A DNA stretch of 64,000 bases from Euglena gracilis (taxonomy: Eukaryota > Euglenida > Euglenophyceae > Euglenales), in NCBI GenBank assembly GCA_039621445.1, contig CP154957.1, positions 6,256,504 through 6,320,503 on the forward strand. The letters are read 5' to 3'. This document shows positions 1-11,859 of the stretch, one piece after another. The notes under the pieces were generated by a model, which searched no databases, was not told the origin of the DNA, and saw only the letters and a program-made list of their open reading frames with translations. The translations under genes and the position numbers were made by a program. Within the stretch, counting starts at the first letter, position 1. The number at the start of each line of letters is the position of its first letter.

Positions 1-2488
1 GTTTTTCTTAAGACAGGGTAGCAGGGGGGGAACTGGCCTCCCCCCCCCCCTGGTGGCCCCCAGAACTCCCATCCACGCGAGTGAGGGGGGGATCCTGGGG
101 GCGATCTGGGGGGCGGAGAAATTGGCCCTTGGAATGAGGCTTTGCAAAAACCGGAGCCCACACTGGACATTTTCCTACACCCCCCCACCCCCCCCACCCC
201 GCCAGTGGGCTCCGTTTTTGCCAATATACGGCCACCAATTTTTTTTTAAATTCGAGCAAAATGAAATCGCAAAATAAAAACTGGCGAACTCCAAAACGGG
301 AAAAAAAGTTTTCTGGCATCGCTGGGGCTCCGTTTTTGCAATCTACGGCCACCACAGGGGGGGGGGAGGGGCCGCCCCCCCCTCCTCCCCCCTGCCCCCC
401 CCATCATCACTGACGCCCACCATGCTTTACTTTTTCCCCAACTCTTCGTGTAGCCGGGTTGCCGCCATTTTCCGGGCACTTTTGGCCCTTTTTGGACGGC
501 TTGGGTTGTTTTTGGGGGGTAAGAAAAACAAAAAAAGCCCTGGAACGCTGTACCTAACGATCTTTTGATTTCCGCTGAACTCCACGGCCAGCATTTTGAG
601 GGCGTTTCGTTCCAAGCATTGTAAACCAGGTTTTGTGTGGTGCTGAGCTCTTCATGTGTCTGATGGTACCATGTTTGAGGCATGTGGCTGCCAGGGCGGA
701 CCTTCAGCCCGACTTGTCGGCCCAACCCGGACTGGCCTCGTCTAGCGCCCAGCCTGGCAGCCCGGCCTGGCCCAGCTAGGCTGGCAGCCTGGCAACCTGG
801 CCCAGCCAGGAGCCCAGCAGCCAGCCCTGGCCCGGACCAGCCTGGCCTGGTGACCTGGCCCGGCCAGCAGCTCAGCGGCGTGGTGCGGCCCTGCCTGGCC
901 TGGCCCAGGCGGAGTAGATTCCAAGGGCTTCATTTTTGGTCTCCGGACATTTCCTTTGATTTTGCTTCATTGTCGAGATATTTAGGGAAAATCGATTTTT
1001 TACCACAAAAAACGGTCCAATGAAAACACCCAAAAATGGCCATTTTGCGCCACGAAAGCGGACCGGAACACGGGCCAGGCGTGTTGGCAGCCAAAACAGC
1101 GAACGGGGGGGGGGGGGCGATGGAGGGCCTCAGGGGTATATATCGTCAGTGAGGCATTTCCAGAAATGATGTACGTTTTCTTGAGATATTTTCGAAAAAT
1201 AGAAATTTCCATTTTTTGGGCCAGCCAACCATTTTTTCTTTTTCCCCCAACTCTTCGTGTAGCCCGAGTAACGACCATTTTCTGGCCAATTTTGGCCAGT
1301 TTCTGGACAATGTTGGGCTGTTTTCGGGGTCAAGAAATGGATGTTTCCAAAATGCATAGGAAATGAAGTTAACAAAAGGAGGTCCAGATTAAAGCCCTTT
1401 TAATGCCTCATCTAACACTGTTTCAGTTTCCCCGTGATTTGGCGGCTGGCCTGAGTTATGGCCATTTTTATCCCGGTTCGCTCCAAAGCTGCGCTGTTTT
1501 TGATTTGGCCATTTTCGGGGTCAAAAAATTGAATGTTTCAAAACATCTCCAAACTTTTTGTCAATTGAAGGAAATAACTGGGGACCTAACATAAAGCCAC
1601 CGGGACCCTTCCTGTATCGCACCGCATGGGCCACCAGGGCCAGTCGGACGCCCTGATATGGCACATTTTGTGCTGTTTTGGCCTGTTTTGATTTCCGTTT
1701 TCGGCCCGTTTTTTTTGGTCAAAAAGTCGAATCAAAATATCTCCAGAATGGTGGGGAATCAAAACAAATGGTTGGGGATTAATATGAAATCCCTGGGACA
1801 TCTGTGGCCCTGTGTTGATTGCCAGGGCCAATTGCGCGTTTGGGCCAGGCTGGTCGGGCTGCTCGAGGCCGAGCCGCTGTTGGCCAGGCTGGGCCTTTGC
1901 GTCACCTGGCTGGGCCAGGCCATCGGGCTGCCGGCCCGGCCTGGCCACACGCCAGTCCGCCGGGCCACCAGCTAGTCCAGGCCTTGGCTGCCACAAGCCC
2001 CAAAAACCTCTTTTTGAGCCGAAAACGAAAACAAGCATTTAATATCTGGTGCAGCATGGCACCGTCAGCCACGCAAAGAGCTCAGCACGACACAAATCCT
2101 GGACGGCACACACGGAGCTTCTGCCGCGGTGTGCCAGAATTTTGGCATTTTTTTTCAGAAAAAAATGCGGGGGAAAAAAATACGTGTTTGGCCATATTTC
2201 GGGACGACATTTTTTCAAGGAAAAAAATGTTGGAAAAGGGCAATCCAACTGTTTTAGGGTTATTTTTGGGGTGGTCAAAATTTTTGTGACCCCCAGCAGG
2301 GGGGGGGGCCACCCATGGTCCCTCCCCAACTTCAGTAGGGAAGGCACGTCAGTGAGTCCTGGGGGGGTCCTGTAGGGGGCCATAACTCACAACCAAGCAG
2401 CAAATTCACCCCCATGTTCACCCCCTCACACCCACCAAGGCTAGTGGTGGCGCCAACTTTTGCAATGTTCATCTCTCTGTGTATCCAG
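1..2488. other. Repeat-rich non-coding stretch
   Basis: No convincing exon is visible. The stretch holds long poly-C/poly-G runs (1-420), two degenerate CTGG-rich minisatellites (about 700-925 and 1822-1985), a dispersed repeat (about 922-1215) that recurs at 9954-10229, and T-rich text built on GGCCATTTT. Open frames here come from low-complexity sequence. Confidence 0.6.
922..1215 (+). repeat. Dispersed repeat, copy 1 of 2
   Basis: This roughly 290-bp stretch is clearly related to 9954-10229. Both begin with ATTCCAAGGGCTTCA, pass through a GGCCAGGC segment followed by a G run, and end with CTTGAGATATTTTCGAA. Many substitutions separate the copies, so the duplication is old. No coding capacity or terminal repeats were recognised. 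Confidence 0.7.
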
Positions 2489-2528
2489 GCTTCACTCGGA
2501 GGTTCTGCAAGAGATTATGGAGATGCAG
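2489..2528 (+). CDS. Small candidate exon, unknown protein
   Basis: A 40-nt exon lies between a good acceptor (pyrimidine-rich, ending ATCCAG) and a GTGCAT donor. With one leading nucleotide it reads LHSEVLQEIMEMQ, a helical-looking peptide with GC-leaning third positions. It ends in phase 0, which does not fit the next candidate at 3652, so an exon may be missing between them. Function is not recognised. Confidence 0.45.
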
Positions 2529-2959
2529 GTGCATTTTTCACGTTTGTTTTGTAGAATATTTGACAATTTCACATTCACATTCTGTCTTCCATTCAGCGAG
2601 GCAACCAGCCCTTTCCTAACCTTTTCAAAGTTCTCCTTTCCAGCGCTGAAAAGTGTTTGCTTTCAGTGTGATTTTCCGTTCCAGGAGCCAATCTGGTGGC
2701 TTGTTTGGTCATTTTGAGTTAGAAGCATCTTGAAAATCATGCCTGTGTGTTTTTGCTGATCAGTTGTGTTGTGGTTTTACGTTGAGTTACAGATGATAGT
2801 GGTATTTGTACCCTGGCCAGCTAAAAGTTTTGTCCGTGCAGCTTTTTTCTCTCCAGAACCCTGGACCAGGATTTGATATGATGGGGGGGTCCCCCCCAGT
2901 CAATCACTCAGTCACTGGCCGCCCCCCCCGGGGGGGGGGGGGGGTGACTGACTGGTTTC

Positions 2960-3030
2960 ACCACACAGCAAGCTGGGCCAGAAGCGAAGTTAGCGCCGGC
3001 CATAAGCAGACAAAAAGCCTTAGTGCAACC
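2960..3030 (+). repeat. Dispersed conserved repeat block, copy 1
   Basis: The core GCCAGAAGCGAAGTTAGCGC followed by CGGCCATAA and CAGACAA occurs here, at about 43690-43760 in the same orientation, and at about 26344-26405 reversed. The core is far better conserved than its poly-C/poly-G surroundings. It is probably part of a short interspersed or non-autonomous element; its full ends were not resolved. Confidence 0.65.
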
Positions 3031-3651
3031 AAGGTGGGTGACTGACTGGTTTCCCGAAAAAAAAGTGACTGACTAGTTTTTCGAAGAGTGGAGTGACCCC
3101 CCCCCGCGGGGCCCGGTAAAAAATTGTATGGTCCCCCGAAGGGTCCGGAACACCCACACTCCCCAAGGGGAATTCAGACCCCGCATATTGCAAGAATTGG
3201 CGCCCCCGTTGGCCTCGGTGGGGGAGTGCCAATCCTTGCAATGCTCCCCCAAAAAGGTCAATTTTTTCCTTCCGGTGCTTCGTGTTAAAAGGGACGGCCA
3301 AGAATTTCACACGTTAGGACCATTTTTTTGGGAAAAACATGAAAAACGGAAAAGTCTTCAAAAGAGGGAAGGGGGGTGAGCGGGGTTGGTGGAGGGAAGG
3401 GGGGGGGGCCGGGGAGGTTTGGGACTGCAGCCCCCCGTCCCCCCCCCCCAAAACATTTTTGCCATCTATCTTGGAAAAAATGGGAACCCCGTGCGTCAGT
3501 GGGGGAGGGCCTCCACCCGACCACCGGACCACTGCACAGGAGCGGGTGGTGTCCCCCCCACCTGACCCACCCCCATGTATCGAACCGTGCATTCTTCATG
3601 AAGACTCTTGTGTGACACCCTTGTGTCTATGTCTTCCTCTGCCTTCCACAG

Positions 3652-3798
3652 CGTGCTGCTCTGGGAGAAGAAGAAGCTCCGTTTCCCCTTCACGTTCTGC
3701 ATTACATGGGGTTTTCAACAGCGGGTACAGCCAACGGCTTCCGTTTGATTACAGAACCCCTTCGCCACTCTCCCATGGATACGACGAGTGTTTCTTAG
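3652..3798 (+). CDS. Ser/Arg/Pro-rich exon of unknown protein
   Basis: The acceptor is pyrimidine-rich (TTCCACAG) and the donor is a strong GTGAGT. With two leading nucleotides the whole 147 nt is open and encodes a Ser/Arg/Pro-rich segment ending ...YRTPSPLSHGYDECFL. It ends with one spare nucleotide, which matches the two-nucleotide start of the next exon at 4216. The other two frames contain an in-frame stop. It is probably a disordered linker; the protein is not identified. Confidence 0.5.
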   Translation, partial: RAALGEEEAPFPLHVLHYMGFSTAGTANGFRLITEPLRHSPMDTTSVS

Positions 3799-4215
3799 GT
3801 GAGTGTTTCTTAGGTGCATCCTGTCCCCCCCTTCTCCAAAGCACCCCCCAGTGCTTGTCCATGTTTTTAAAGGCCATTTTCTTTTTAACAGCACGCTCTT
3901 TTGAGTTCGTTTTTGGGTGAATCTCCGATGCCTCAGTTGGTTGCGTTTGTCAATTTTGTCATTTGTCATTTTTTGGGTACCCCGGGTCCAGCTCCCAGCC
4001 GGGTCCAGCCGACCGGGACCTTTTGAGTACGGCCTCAAATTTTGAAATTGGGCATTTTTGCCAACATGTGCTGCATCTGGACGGAAGTTCAGGCTTTTCT
4101 GCCTTGCTTGATTTCCCTCTCTGGGGTGCGCAGGCGAGGTTTGTTGTTTGGGCTGCCGACGTTCAGAGACGGGAATATCGTTTAGAGGGGGGTGGGAGCT
4201 CGATGCTTTCTGCAG

Positions 4216-4360
4216 ATTTCGATTGTCGAGCTTCGTTCTGCCATCAGGCAACAAGGGCTCACCTCTCCCACACGAAGGCCACACCTTGCTCGACGGCTTT
4301 CAATCCGAAGAGGTCTGTGAGGTTCACTTCACTGCTTGTTTCCATCCTCCCCTTGACGAG
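4216..4360 (+). CDS. Exon of unknown protein
   Basis: The acceptor TTTCTGCAG is followed by 145 open nucleotides in the phase required by the previous exon (peptide starts DFDCRASFCHQ), and a GTATTA donor follows. An alternative reading ends at 4312 before GTCTGT in another frame (FRLSSFVLPSGNK...). The first reading is preferred because it chains in phase both to 3652-3798 and to 4428-4500. No domain is recognised. Confidence 0.45.
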
Positions 4361-4427
4361 GTATTATTGTTATTTTTTTGAGGTTAACAAGGGTATCAGC
4401 ACCACCAAGGGGTTTTGCTGTTTTCAG

Positions 4428-4500
4428 CACGAAGCACCAAAAAAAATGTCGGACCACAGAATTGACCCCCCCAAGAGTGTCCTCGCCTCAGGTCCCAAAG
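4428..4500 (+). CDS. Short exon of unknown protein
   Basis: The acceptor is TTTTCAG and the donor GTCAGA; an in-frame alternative donor lies 9 nt earlier. The peptide TKHQKKCRTTELTPPRVSSP is basic and Pro/Ser-rich. One leading nucleotide joins the two spare ones of 4216-4360, and the exon ends in phase 0 as the strongly coding exon at 4541 needs. This two-sided phase agreement is the main support. Confidence 0.5.
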
Positions 4501-4540
4501 GTCAGATTGGCTGTCTATCTCTTCAAAACCTCTCCTCCAG

Positions 4541-4745
4541 ACCTTTGTTGACGAGTCTGAGGACCGGATCGTCTGCATCAGCCAGCTGGACCTCCTGCAG
4601 GCGGTGGCCGTTGGGGTCGTGACCAAGATGCAGGCGGCACAGCTGTGGCATTTGCTCTGCGTGCTGCATCCTCCGTGCACTTGCTGCTCCAGCGACGCCG
4701 GGGAAGCCACAGGCGCTTTCCACGAGCAGGTCACACACGGGCCAG
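4541..4745 (+). CDS. Well-supported exon of unknown protein
   Basis: The acceptor TCTCCTCCAG is followed by a phase-0 frame with very GC-rich third positions. The peptide begins TFVDESEDRIVCISQLDLLQ and contains a helical stretch ...KMQAAQLWHLLCVLH followed by a Cys-rich tail. Donors are available at 4730 (GTCACA, phase 0) and 4746 (GTTATT, phase 1); the second matches the next exon. This is the clearest exon of the first gene. I do not recognise the family. Confidence 0.75.
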
Positions 4746-5738
4746 GTTATTTGGGGGGGGTTACGAGCATTTGCATTTTCATATGGGGTTGGTACAATGT
4801 AAACACATCCAGCGTAGTTTCAACAACCACAAAATGGGTGCGAAGCCACCTGGATGAAAATTTGCCAGCTCCTAATATGTTTCTTGGCTCACTGCAATGC
4901 TCCTTTGATCTCCAATGTTTTTTTTTTGAAATCTGTTTTCCAACTTTTTTGATACATTTTAACAATCTTGACCACAAGGCAAATGGCGGGATGCCAGGTT
5001 ATTGGAACCAACTTTGGCCCTGCCCCCCCCCCTGCCAGGTTATTTGGGCCCTTTTTTCAGTGCCATAAAGGAATTTTGCCTTAAAAGGTGGGTGCCAAGT
5101 TACTGGAACCATCTTTTTTGCCCCTCCCCGCACCAAGTTATGGCGGGTCCTTGCCCCTGCCAGGAGCAAGGACCCCGCCAGGTTATTTTGGGGGGCGGGT
5201 TTATTCAAAAAACATCAGTGTGTGCTTTGCATTTTGGATGTTTTCTGGTCTTTATCTGATTCGTGCATTGTTTTGTATTTGATGGTTCCATTTTTTGGGT
5301 TTTGGCCGGATCAGGTGTATGTGTGCGCGATTTTGTTCTGCTTCAATCTACTTTGAGGTTTTCCTTTGCCTGGTGGCAGGGAGGATAGGATGGATTTCTT
5401 TTTTGCCAACTTGAGAACTGCCCTTGTGTCCAAGGGCCAGCCAATGGCCGGTCCGGGAGTTCAATGGGGTCAAAAATGAAGGAAAAAAATCGAAAAACGC
5501 TTTTTGTTAGTGTTTTAGGTGCGATTGTCCAAGGATGCCAGAAATCACTTTTTTCCCTGAAGTCGACCTGGTTTTGCTGTAACCTGGCCATTTTTTCTGT
5601 GGATTTTGCGTTGAATGTGTTGGGATGGGAATTTTTTTCCTGCCTGAGGCCCGCCTTGCTTTGTTTGTGCAAGGAAGCTTGTGGATATTTCTTTCGTTGT
5701 ATTGTGCCTGCTATTCTGGAATTTTGTCACCTTTGCAG
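4746..5738. other. Intron containing a decayed hAT-like MITE
   Basis: This gap contains pyrimidine-rich repeats of a GCCAGGTTATTTGG-like word (about 4740-5200). It also holds an old copy of the CAGGGCGG family at about 5377-5658, whose right end has decayed to CCGCCTTG. No exon was seen in it. Confidence 0.5.
5377..5658. mobile_element. Decayed hAT-like MITE (CAGGG family)
   Basis: The internal body (GTCAAAAATG, GATGCCAGAAATCA, GTCGACCTGG, TTGAATGTGTTGGGA) aligns by eye with the intact copies at 31367, 47647 and 50387. The left end is CAGGGAGG; the right end has lost the perfect CCGCCCTG. No target duplication is readable. Confidence 0.6.
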
Positions 5739-5804
5739 CCTTTCGCAGCCAGTGGATCCGGAAGCAGCACCAGGGAGTTCGTCCCCTCTCCTGTCGAACA
5801 AAGG
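5739..5804 (+). CDS. Small exon of unknown protein
   Basis: The acceptor CACCTTTGCAG precedes 66 nt reading FRSQWIRKQHQGVRPLSCRT after two leading nucleotides, with a donor at GTATTT. Basic and aromatic residues and GC-rich third positions favour coding. The phase joins to 4541-4745 (donor at 4746) upstream and to 6060-6081 downstream. Confidence 0.55.
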
Positions 5805-6059
5805 GTATTTGTTGCATACACACGATCCCAAACCAGTGGGATCATTGGAGCCCAAGCAAGAAGATTGTTTGTCAAGTGCCTTTGTGTATTTATTATTCTC
5901 TTCATTCTTCGTCGTTCACCAAGTTCAGCAAACTACAGGCGCAAGGGCAATGCATTTTGATGGCCGCTGGCTGATTACAGAGAAAATTTCCCCACCCCAA
6001 CACCCTTTCAGATGTCTCCAGCATGTGCGGTGCAACCTAATCCATCTTCTGTGCCACAG

Positions 6060-6081
6060 GCTTCAATCACACCATCACGAA
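6060..6081 (+). CDS. Candidate micro-exon
   Basis: This is a 22-nt piece between GTGCCACAG and GTACTG, reading FNHTIT in the phase required on both sides. It is proposed only because it carries the phase from 5739-5804 to 7172-7250. Such short exons are easily chance, so it is weak. Confidence 0.3.
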
Positions 6082-7171
6082 GTACTGCATATGATATCTT
6101 GCCAGTTGGCTACTCTCCTGTCACAGCGAAGGCATGCATCCTGGTGACCTTCAGCACCTGTGCACATCAAAATGTCTGTGGGATTTTTCAATGCATGAAT
6201 AGGCTTGCACACCGGTCCATAAGGCATAAGGGATGGGAATTTTTACCCTAAGGACCGCTGTTGAGGACTGCTCTCGACTGGGTCTTGAACGTGGTCAGAA
6301 CCAAAAAGGTCAAAAAAAGTGTTTTTTTGCTGTTTTGGGTGGTTGGGCACTGGTCCAGGGATGCTCAAAATCATTTTCCCCCCAATGTCTACTTTTTTCT
6401 GAAAACTGCTGATTTTGCCATTTTTCCTGCACATCTTTAGTTGAATGTGTTAGGACAGATATTTTTTTAACTGAGGGTGATCCTGAAGGGCGGTCCTAGT
6501 TGAGAAAAGCAAACCCTCTGGTCCCTCATAGAAGCCAGCACACATTCCAGAACAGTTCGACACGAGGGCAGGTGGGGGAGTGGTCTGGACCTCCCCTCTG
6601 GTCCAGGAATGGGAGAGGGAGGTGGGAACGGGGACACTCCCACCTGAACAGCGTACGCCCTGTTTATATCGAAGCCTGGTCTTAGCATAAATCTGCAGGA
6701 AAAATGGCCAAAAAATGGCCACATTTTGGCAAAAATGTGTTCATTTCAGGGAAAAAAAGCTATTTCTGGCATCTGCACGCCATTGTCCGTCCGTCGTCTA
6801 CCCAAAACATCAAAGATGGCGTTTTTTGAGTTTTGATTTTGACCCTGTTGGACCCCGGATGTGGCCCAAGTATGCTGTTCACAGGTTAGGTTGTCGTTTC
6901 AAGGGATTATTTGGAAATTAGGTCACTGGACATTGATGCCATTGCATTTCACAGCAGAACACGGGAAAAAAGCATTCAGTTCTGCAAAAATGAACAACAA
7001 TGTTGTAAACTGATACTGGGAGCAAAAAGATAGATAAACTGCGTCAAAGTCGGCACATACAGCTCGATCCCTGCCCCTTGCCTGCGTATGTGTTGCTTTT
7101 CAACCGACTATGTGCAAGAATGATTTCTGGAATATGGAAGCCGCCCCTGCATTCCAACCTTCCATTTGCAG

Positions 7172-7250
7172 ACAGTCAGCCCTCGACCTGGTCGTTCCTC
7201 TCCAGAGCACCAAAGCCCTCCGGCTGCACCGGTGTGGCCTCTGTTGCCTT
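7172..7250 (+). CDS. Small exon of unknown protein
   Basis: The acceptor CCATTTGCAG and donor GTGGGT bound 79 nt that read QSALDLVVPLQSTKALRLHR and onward to CGLCCL. Third positions are GC-rich and the Leu spacing resembles a leucine-rich segment, but one repeat is too little to call a domain. It ends in phase 0, matching 7910-7954. Confidence 0.5.
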
Positions 7251-7909
7251 GTGGGTCTGTTTTCCGGCATACCTCAGTCAGCACATCAAATATCAAATCT
7301 ATTTTCGTCCTTGTGATATTGCATTTTGCCACCCTGGCTTTGTGATCAATAGAATTGGGCCAAGGGGATAAATTGATCAGAAAACAAAGAATATTAATTT
7401 TAACAAGTGATTTGGGAAGTGATGTCGGAGTCCCCCATTTGCATATTTTGAATCCCATGTGGAGGAGGGGTTTGAGAACAACTGATGAGCAGTCATTCTG
7501 GAGTTTGAGAGTTAAGCGCAAGAGGGAGCTCGAAGGGAGCTGAATTTGGTTGGCCTTGGATTTCATGCGCCAACGGAGAAAACCCGGGCAAGGATTGGTA
7601 TGGGCAACAACGACAGGCACAGACAAAGAAAAGCCACAGTGCTGGTCAGCCGAGGGCTGTCAGCAAACCCTGGGGGGGGGGGAGAACCCAAGCTCCACTG
7701 ATGCAAAACGGGTGCGTGGCACCGGCCGTCAGTATGGCTCTGGTTGGGAAGAAAAGGTCGACCCCTTCCACACCAAACACCCCTCCCACGACGTCCAGGT
7801 GAAAACAGCATTGACAACCGACACTAATTCATGACCCTAATGGGGCAAAGAATCGCCTTTGGTTTTTGGTAAATCGGGCGTTGTTGTTGTTGCATTTCAC
7901 CCTCCGCAG

Positions 7910-7954
7910 GCGTTCAGCCCACGCTCCGGGGTTCTCAATTATGATGACATCCCC
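7910..7954 (+). CDS. Micro-exon, 15 codons
   Basis: The acceptor CACCCTCCGCAG and the donor GTGAGC flank exactly 45 nt reading AFSPRSGVLNYDDIP in phase 0. Both splice sites are good and the composition is coding-like. It continues the phase-0 chain from 7250. Confidence 0.6.
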
Positions 7955-8742
7955 GTGAGCAGGCTGTGCTTTGAGTTATTCCACTCTTGCCAAACCAACT
8001 CTTTTTGGGGGGGGATGATTCCTGTTCAAAGAATTATCGGCAGAGAAAGCAAACCCGGCGCCCCACTCAGAGCACACCTTTCAACTGGGCGGGGTTCATT
8101 TCCAAAGCCAGTTTTTTGCTTTTGCAGTTTTTGCTCTCGCCAGACCAACAGTCAGTCACTGTCTGCCTTTTTTCTTCTGGTGTTTTTTGGATGATTTTGG
8201 TGTTTTTTTTTTGTTTGCCCTCCACCCTGGGCCAATAAAGCACTCAGTCACTCTGAATAAAGCCATTCAGTCATGACCAAGTGCTTGTTTGATTGAGAGT
8301 CCCCGAAGTACACGATGGTCCATGTGGGACGGGATTTTTTTTTACCCGGTGAGGACCGACCTTTGTCCAAAGTGGTGTTTTTGATGTTTGGGTGGTTTGG
8401 TGATGGCCCATAGGATGCCAAAAATAACCTTTTCCTGAAATATACCTGTATTTTTTGCCGAGATTTTACCCCACGCCCCCTTGGGGTTTTGGCCAAATTT
8501 GGGTTATTATGGGCGGGCGGGTGGGTGGGTGGACCCCACTGGGAGGGGGGTTGTGGGTGGGTGGGTTTCAACAGAAGCGGGTGGGTGGCTCTAGGCCCGG
8601 GAAAAGGTGCCTCCCCCTGGGGGAAACTGGATTTTTTTTTAAAGTTTGCCTCTCACCCAGCAGCCACAAAAGGAAGACGGTGTATCAACAAGGCATGGAT
8701 TTCAGCTTTGTTGGACTACCAGCAGATTCTCTTCTTCTTCAG

Positions 8743-9204
8743 TTGGTCTCTTGCGCATCGATTCTTCGTTTTGAATACACTGTCACCAAAAAGCCAGCCG
8801 GTAGAGCCCCAGACGAAAACACACACAAAAAATGGGGTGAATCTCACTTTTTTGCAACGAGAAATGAAACGGAAAAAAACGTCTCTTCGTTTGCGCGACA
8901 GCGCAAAGAAAATGCTGAAAAGCTTAAATGCGAAGTTGACCACCACATCCCCTGGTTTACTGCTTTTTTTTTGGAAATGGAGAAACCCAATGCTTTTACC
9001 ATGTCCATGACACACCCCTCCCTATACATCCCAAAAGCGTGCCTGGCAATGGGGCCGGTTGGCCCATACAAGCCTCGGGCCTCGTATCCAAATCGCCAGC
9101 CGACCTCCCAGCGGTCTCCTTCTGCGGGTGCGTTGACCTCTCGGGGGAAGCCAGATGTGCCACCCAGTGATTTGGCTTTACACATTCACCCCCATTCACC
9201 CTGG
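8743..9204 (+). CDS. Candidate long exon, charged then Pro/Ser-rich
   Basis: After a CTTCTTCTTCAG acceptor the frame stays open for 462 nt to a GTGTTA donor, in phase 0 as required by 7954. The first half is charged (ARQRKENAEKLKCEVDHH), the second is Pro/Ser-rich (AMGPVGPYKPRASYPNRQP). The second half has coding-like third positions; the first is more AT-rich, so the true 5' boundary may be later. The protein is not recognised. Confidence 0.45.
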
Positions 9205-9953
9205 GTGTTATGTCACCATTCATCAGATTGTTCCTTTTGTTTTCATTGAGGACAACCCCTTGAGGACTGCCCGTAGGCCCAAGGCCGGCAAAGGGCCGGA
9301 ATGGGGCTCGAACGGGTCGAAGTTTTTTGCTGAAAAATGTGATTTTTCACATTCTTGGGTGGGTTGGCGTTGATCCAACGCCAGAAATCATTTTTTCTCC
9401 CTGAAGTTGACCCGTTTTTGCCAAAGCATGGCAAATTTTTTGCCCTTTTCGCATTTTTTGCAATTTTGTGTTGAGTAGTGGACGGCCGAACAGACGAGCA
9501 TTGCACATTTCACATTATTTCTGATTTACAAATCGGCTCAAAAACAGTTTTTCCGGGTTGGGCAATTTTTTCCCCCCCGATTTTTCCCCTATTTTTTTGA
9601 CCCTTTTTTTGGTTTCGGGCCAAAAAACGGGGTGCTGGGGGGTCGAAAAACGCTCATTTTCAGCTCAGAACAGGTTTTCCGGGGTTTCGGGCATTTTTTT
9701 TCATTTTTCGACTTTTTTGACCCATAAACGGCCAAGTCAAACAAGCCAAAACAGTACAAAAAGGCCAAAATTGGCCGAAAAATGGCCGTAACTCCGGCTG
9801 GGTGGGGAGTTGCAGGGAAATCAAAACACTATTGGATAGGGCGACAAGGGCTTCAATTTAAAATTGGCCGAATGGCCAGAAAATGGCCGTAACTACAGCT
9901 ACTACGGCTACATGAAGATTTGGGGGAAAAGTAAACCATGGTTGGATAAGGCA

Positions 9954-10229
9954 TTCCAAGGGCTTCAATTTTTCTCTCCAGACATTTTGTTTGATTTTGC
10001 TTCGTTTTATTTTGAAAAGATCGATTTTTTTAACCAAGAAACAGCACAAAAAACCCCCCAAAATGGCCGTTTTGGGCCGCAAAGACGCGCCGGAACACAG
10101 GCCAGGCATGTCGGCGGCCAAAATGGCGAACGGGGGGTGATAGAGGGCCTCCGGGGGTACGTTTCGTCAGACCGTCATTTCCGGAAATAATGCTCTTTTT
10201 CTTGAGATATTTTCGAATAATTGATTTTT
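9954..10229 (+). repeat. Dispersed repeat, copy 2 of 2
   Basis: This is the counterpart of 922-1215, in the same orientation and with the same order of landmarks (ATTCCAAGGGCTTCA ... CTTGAGATATTTTCGAA). The flanks differ between the two sites. Confidence 0.7.
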
Positions 10230-10432
10230 TGACCCCGCGGTTGAATAACTCGGACCTGGCGGGGGGTTGGGGGTCAAACGGAGGTGATTTGGAACAAGGA
10301 TGGTATTTGTGCTTGTAATTTTCGGGGGTCCCAAAAATGTTGGGGGGGGTGCCCAAGAATCAAATATTTGGGTCCCAACTTGCGCCTCAGAAGGAAACCC
10401 CAAGCACATCCAAACATATGACTTTTCTTCAG

Positions 10433-10594
10433 ATCCAAGGACACATTCAGGAGTCTCATGCGATCGATTGTTCCACCATTGACCATCATAATCACGTTCT
10501 TTCCCTGCAGCCTGAGCAGAAAATTAACAAAGTTATTTTTTCACAAAATCCGGGAAAAACCTGTGAACCAGATTATCTCCGACGTTTTTCCTGA
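10433..10594 (+). CDS. Possible terminal exon of the first gene
   Basis: The acceptor CTTTTCTTCAG is followed by a phase-0 frame (IQGHIQESHAIDCSTIDHHN ...) running to a TGA at 10592-10594. If real, it ends the gene that begins before 2.5 kb. Codon bias is weak, and an internal CTGCAG offers other exon structures, so this is tentative. Confidence 0.3.
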   Translation: MQGHIQESHAIDCSTIDHHNHVLSLQPEQKINKVIFSQNPGKTCEPDYLRRFS

Positions 10595-11342
10595 GAAAAT
10601 CAGTGGCGGAAGCCAACTCATGCCTGTCAAATTTTTGGGATATTTCGGGGCCAAAAACAACTCGGAAGGCCTCATTGTCAACCAACTGGTATGGGAGACA
10701 ATTTTAAGCAAAGCCAGAACCATTTTTTCCCGCTTATGAAGCTGCCCCTTCTCAAACCAGACATTGTGGAACGATCCACAGGCTTGTGAATTTTCTGAAG
10801 TCTGCCATTTACAAGAAATGATCTGTGCAAAATAGTAAGAAATTCAAGTCATCAAAATGACTTGAAAATTGGGAAAATGTTCCAGACCCCCCAAAACCCA
10901 AAAAATTGGGTCGGGTCTATTTTGGGTCCCCCCCAAGAATCAAAAATTTTGGGGGGATACCCAATACCATCTTTGTTCGTTTGTTTGTTTGTTCAGAAAC
11001 TCGTAATCCAGTCGCTCACAACTGGGGAAAAAAAATTGGGGAACCGGACCGGGGTCACAGCAATTATCCGCAGGGGGGCGGGGGGGGTCAAACCCCACCC
11101 TTTTCCCTGGTGGAAAGCTTCACTCTACCCATAAAGGGATAAGAGCTCAGCGACCCCACCCAAAATAACTTGCAGCGGAACAAGTTTTGACACATGCAAA
11201 ATTGGCAGTTTGAAAAAAAACACCCTAAACACCCCCTGAATAGAAGCCCCTGGGGGCTGCTATTCGGAACGTTGGTTGAAAAAAGAGGGGGGGTTTCCAT
11301 TCGGGGAGGGGGGGAGGTTGGGTCCCAGAAAATTTGGAATAC

Positions 11343-11460
11343 TCACTTTTGGTTACCTGGAGCCTCCAGGGAGGCTCCCTGGAGGCTGTTTACCTGAGCC
11401 TCCCTGGAGCCTCCTTGGAGGCTGGTTACCCGAGGAGCCTCCCTGGAGCCTCCGGTAGGT
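11343..11460. repeat. GGAGCCTCC minisatellite, array 1
   Basis: This array is made of words such as CCTGGAGCCTCC and GAGGCTGGTTACCTGAGCC, with self-complementary GGAGGCTCC cores. A closely related array sits at about 16125-16310. The two arrays bracket the minisatellite and virus-like region. Confidence 0.75.
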
Positions 11461-11859
11461 AACCAGTTTTGTACACAGGCCATGTTCGACACTCCACCTC
11501 TGCATCACAGCACCACAGCACAGAGCACGCACACTTGTCTCTTGTCACCTCAATGGCACCTGCACGGCAATTGCACTTGGACAGTTTTGCGCATTTATGG
11601 AGAAGTCCGTCCCTGTGGCAGTGCTTTCCATTCGAAAACATCTCATTCATCTCATCATGCATTTATTTATGTGCTTGCACACGCAAATCATGGTTGCCCG
11701 TTTGCTATTTACGCCATGTCTGCCAATTTGTTGAAAACCATTTGTCCATTTGCCACAAAGACACCATGTCCGCCTGATTTTGCTTTTATCGTTTACCCGT
11801 TTGCTATTTACGCCATGTCCGCCAAACTTTGTCCACACAAAAGGATGTTGTGATTGGGG

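Noticed and set aside
3339-3650. Coding extension upstream of the 3652 exon
   Set aside because: It is open only through G/C homopolymers; the good acceptor at 3651 marks the boundary.
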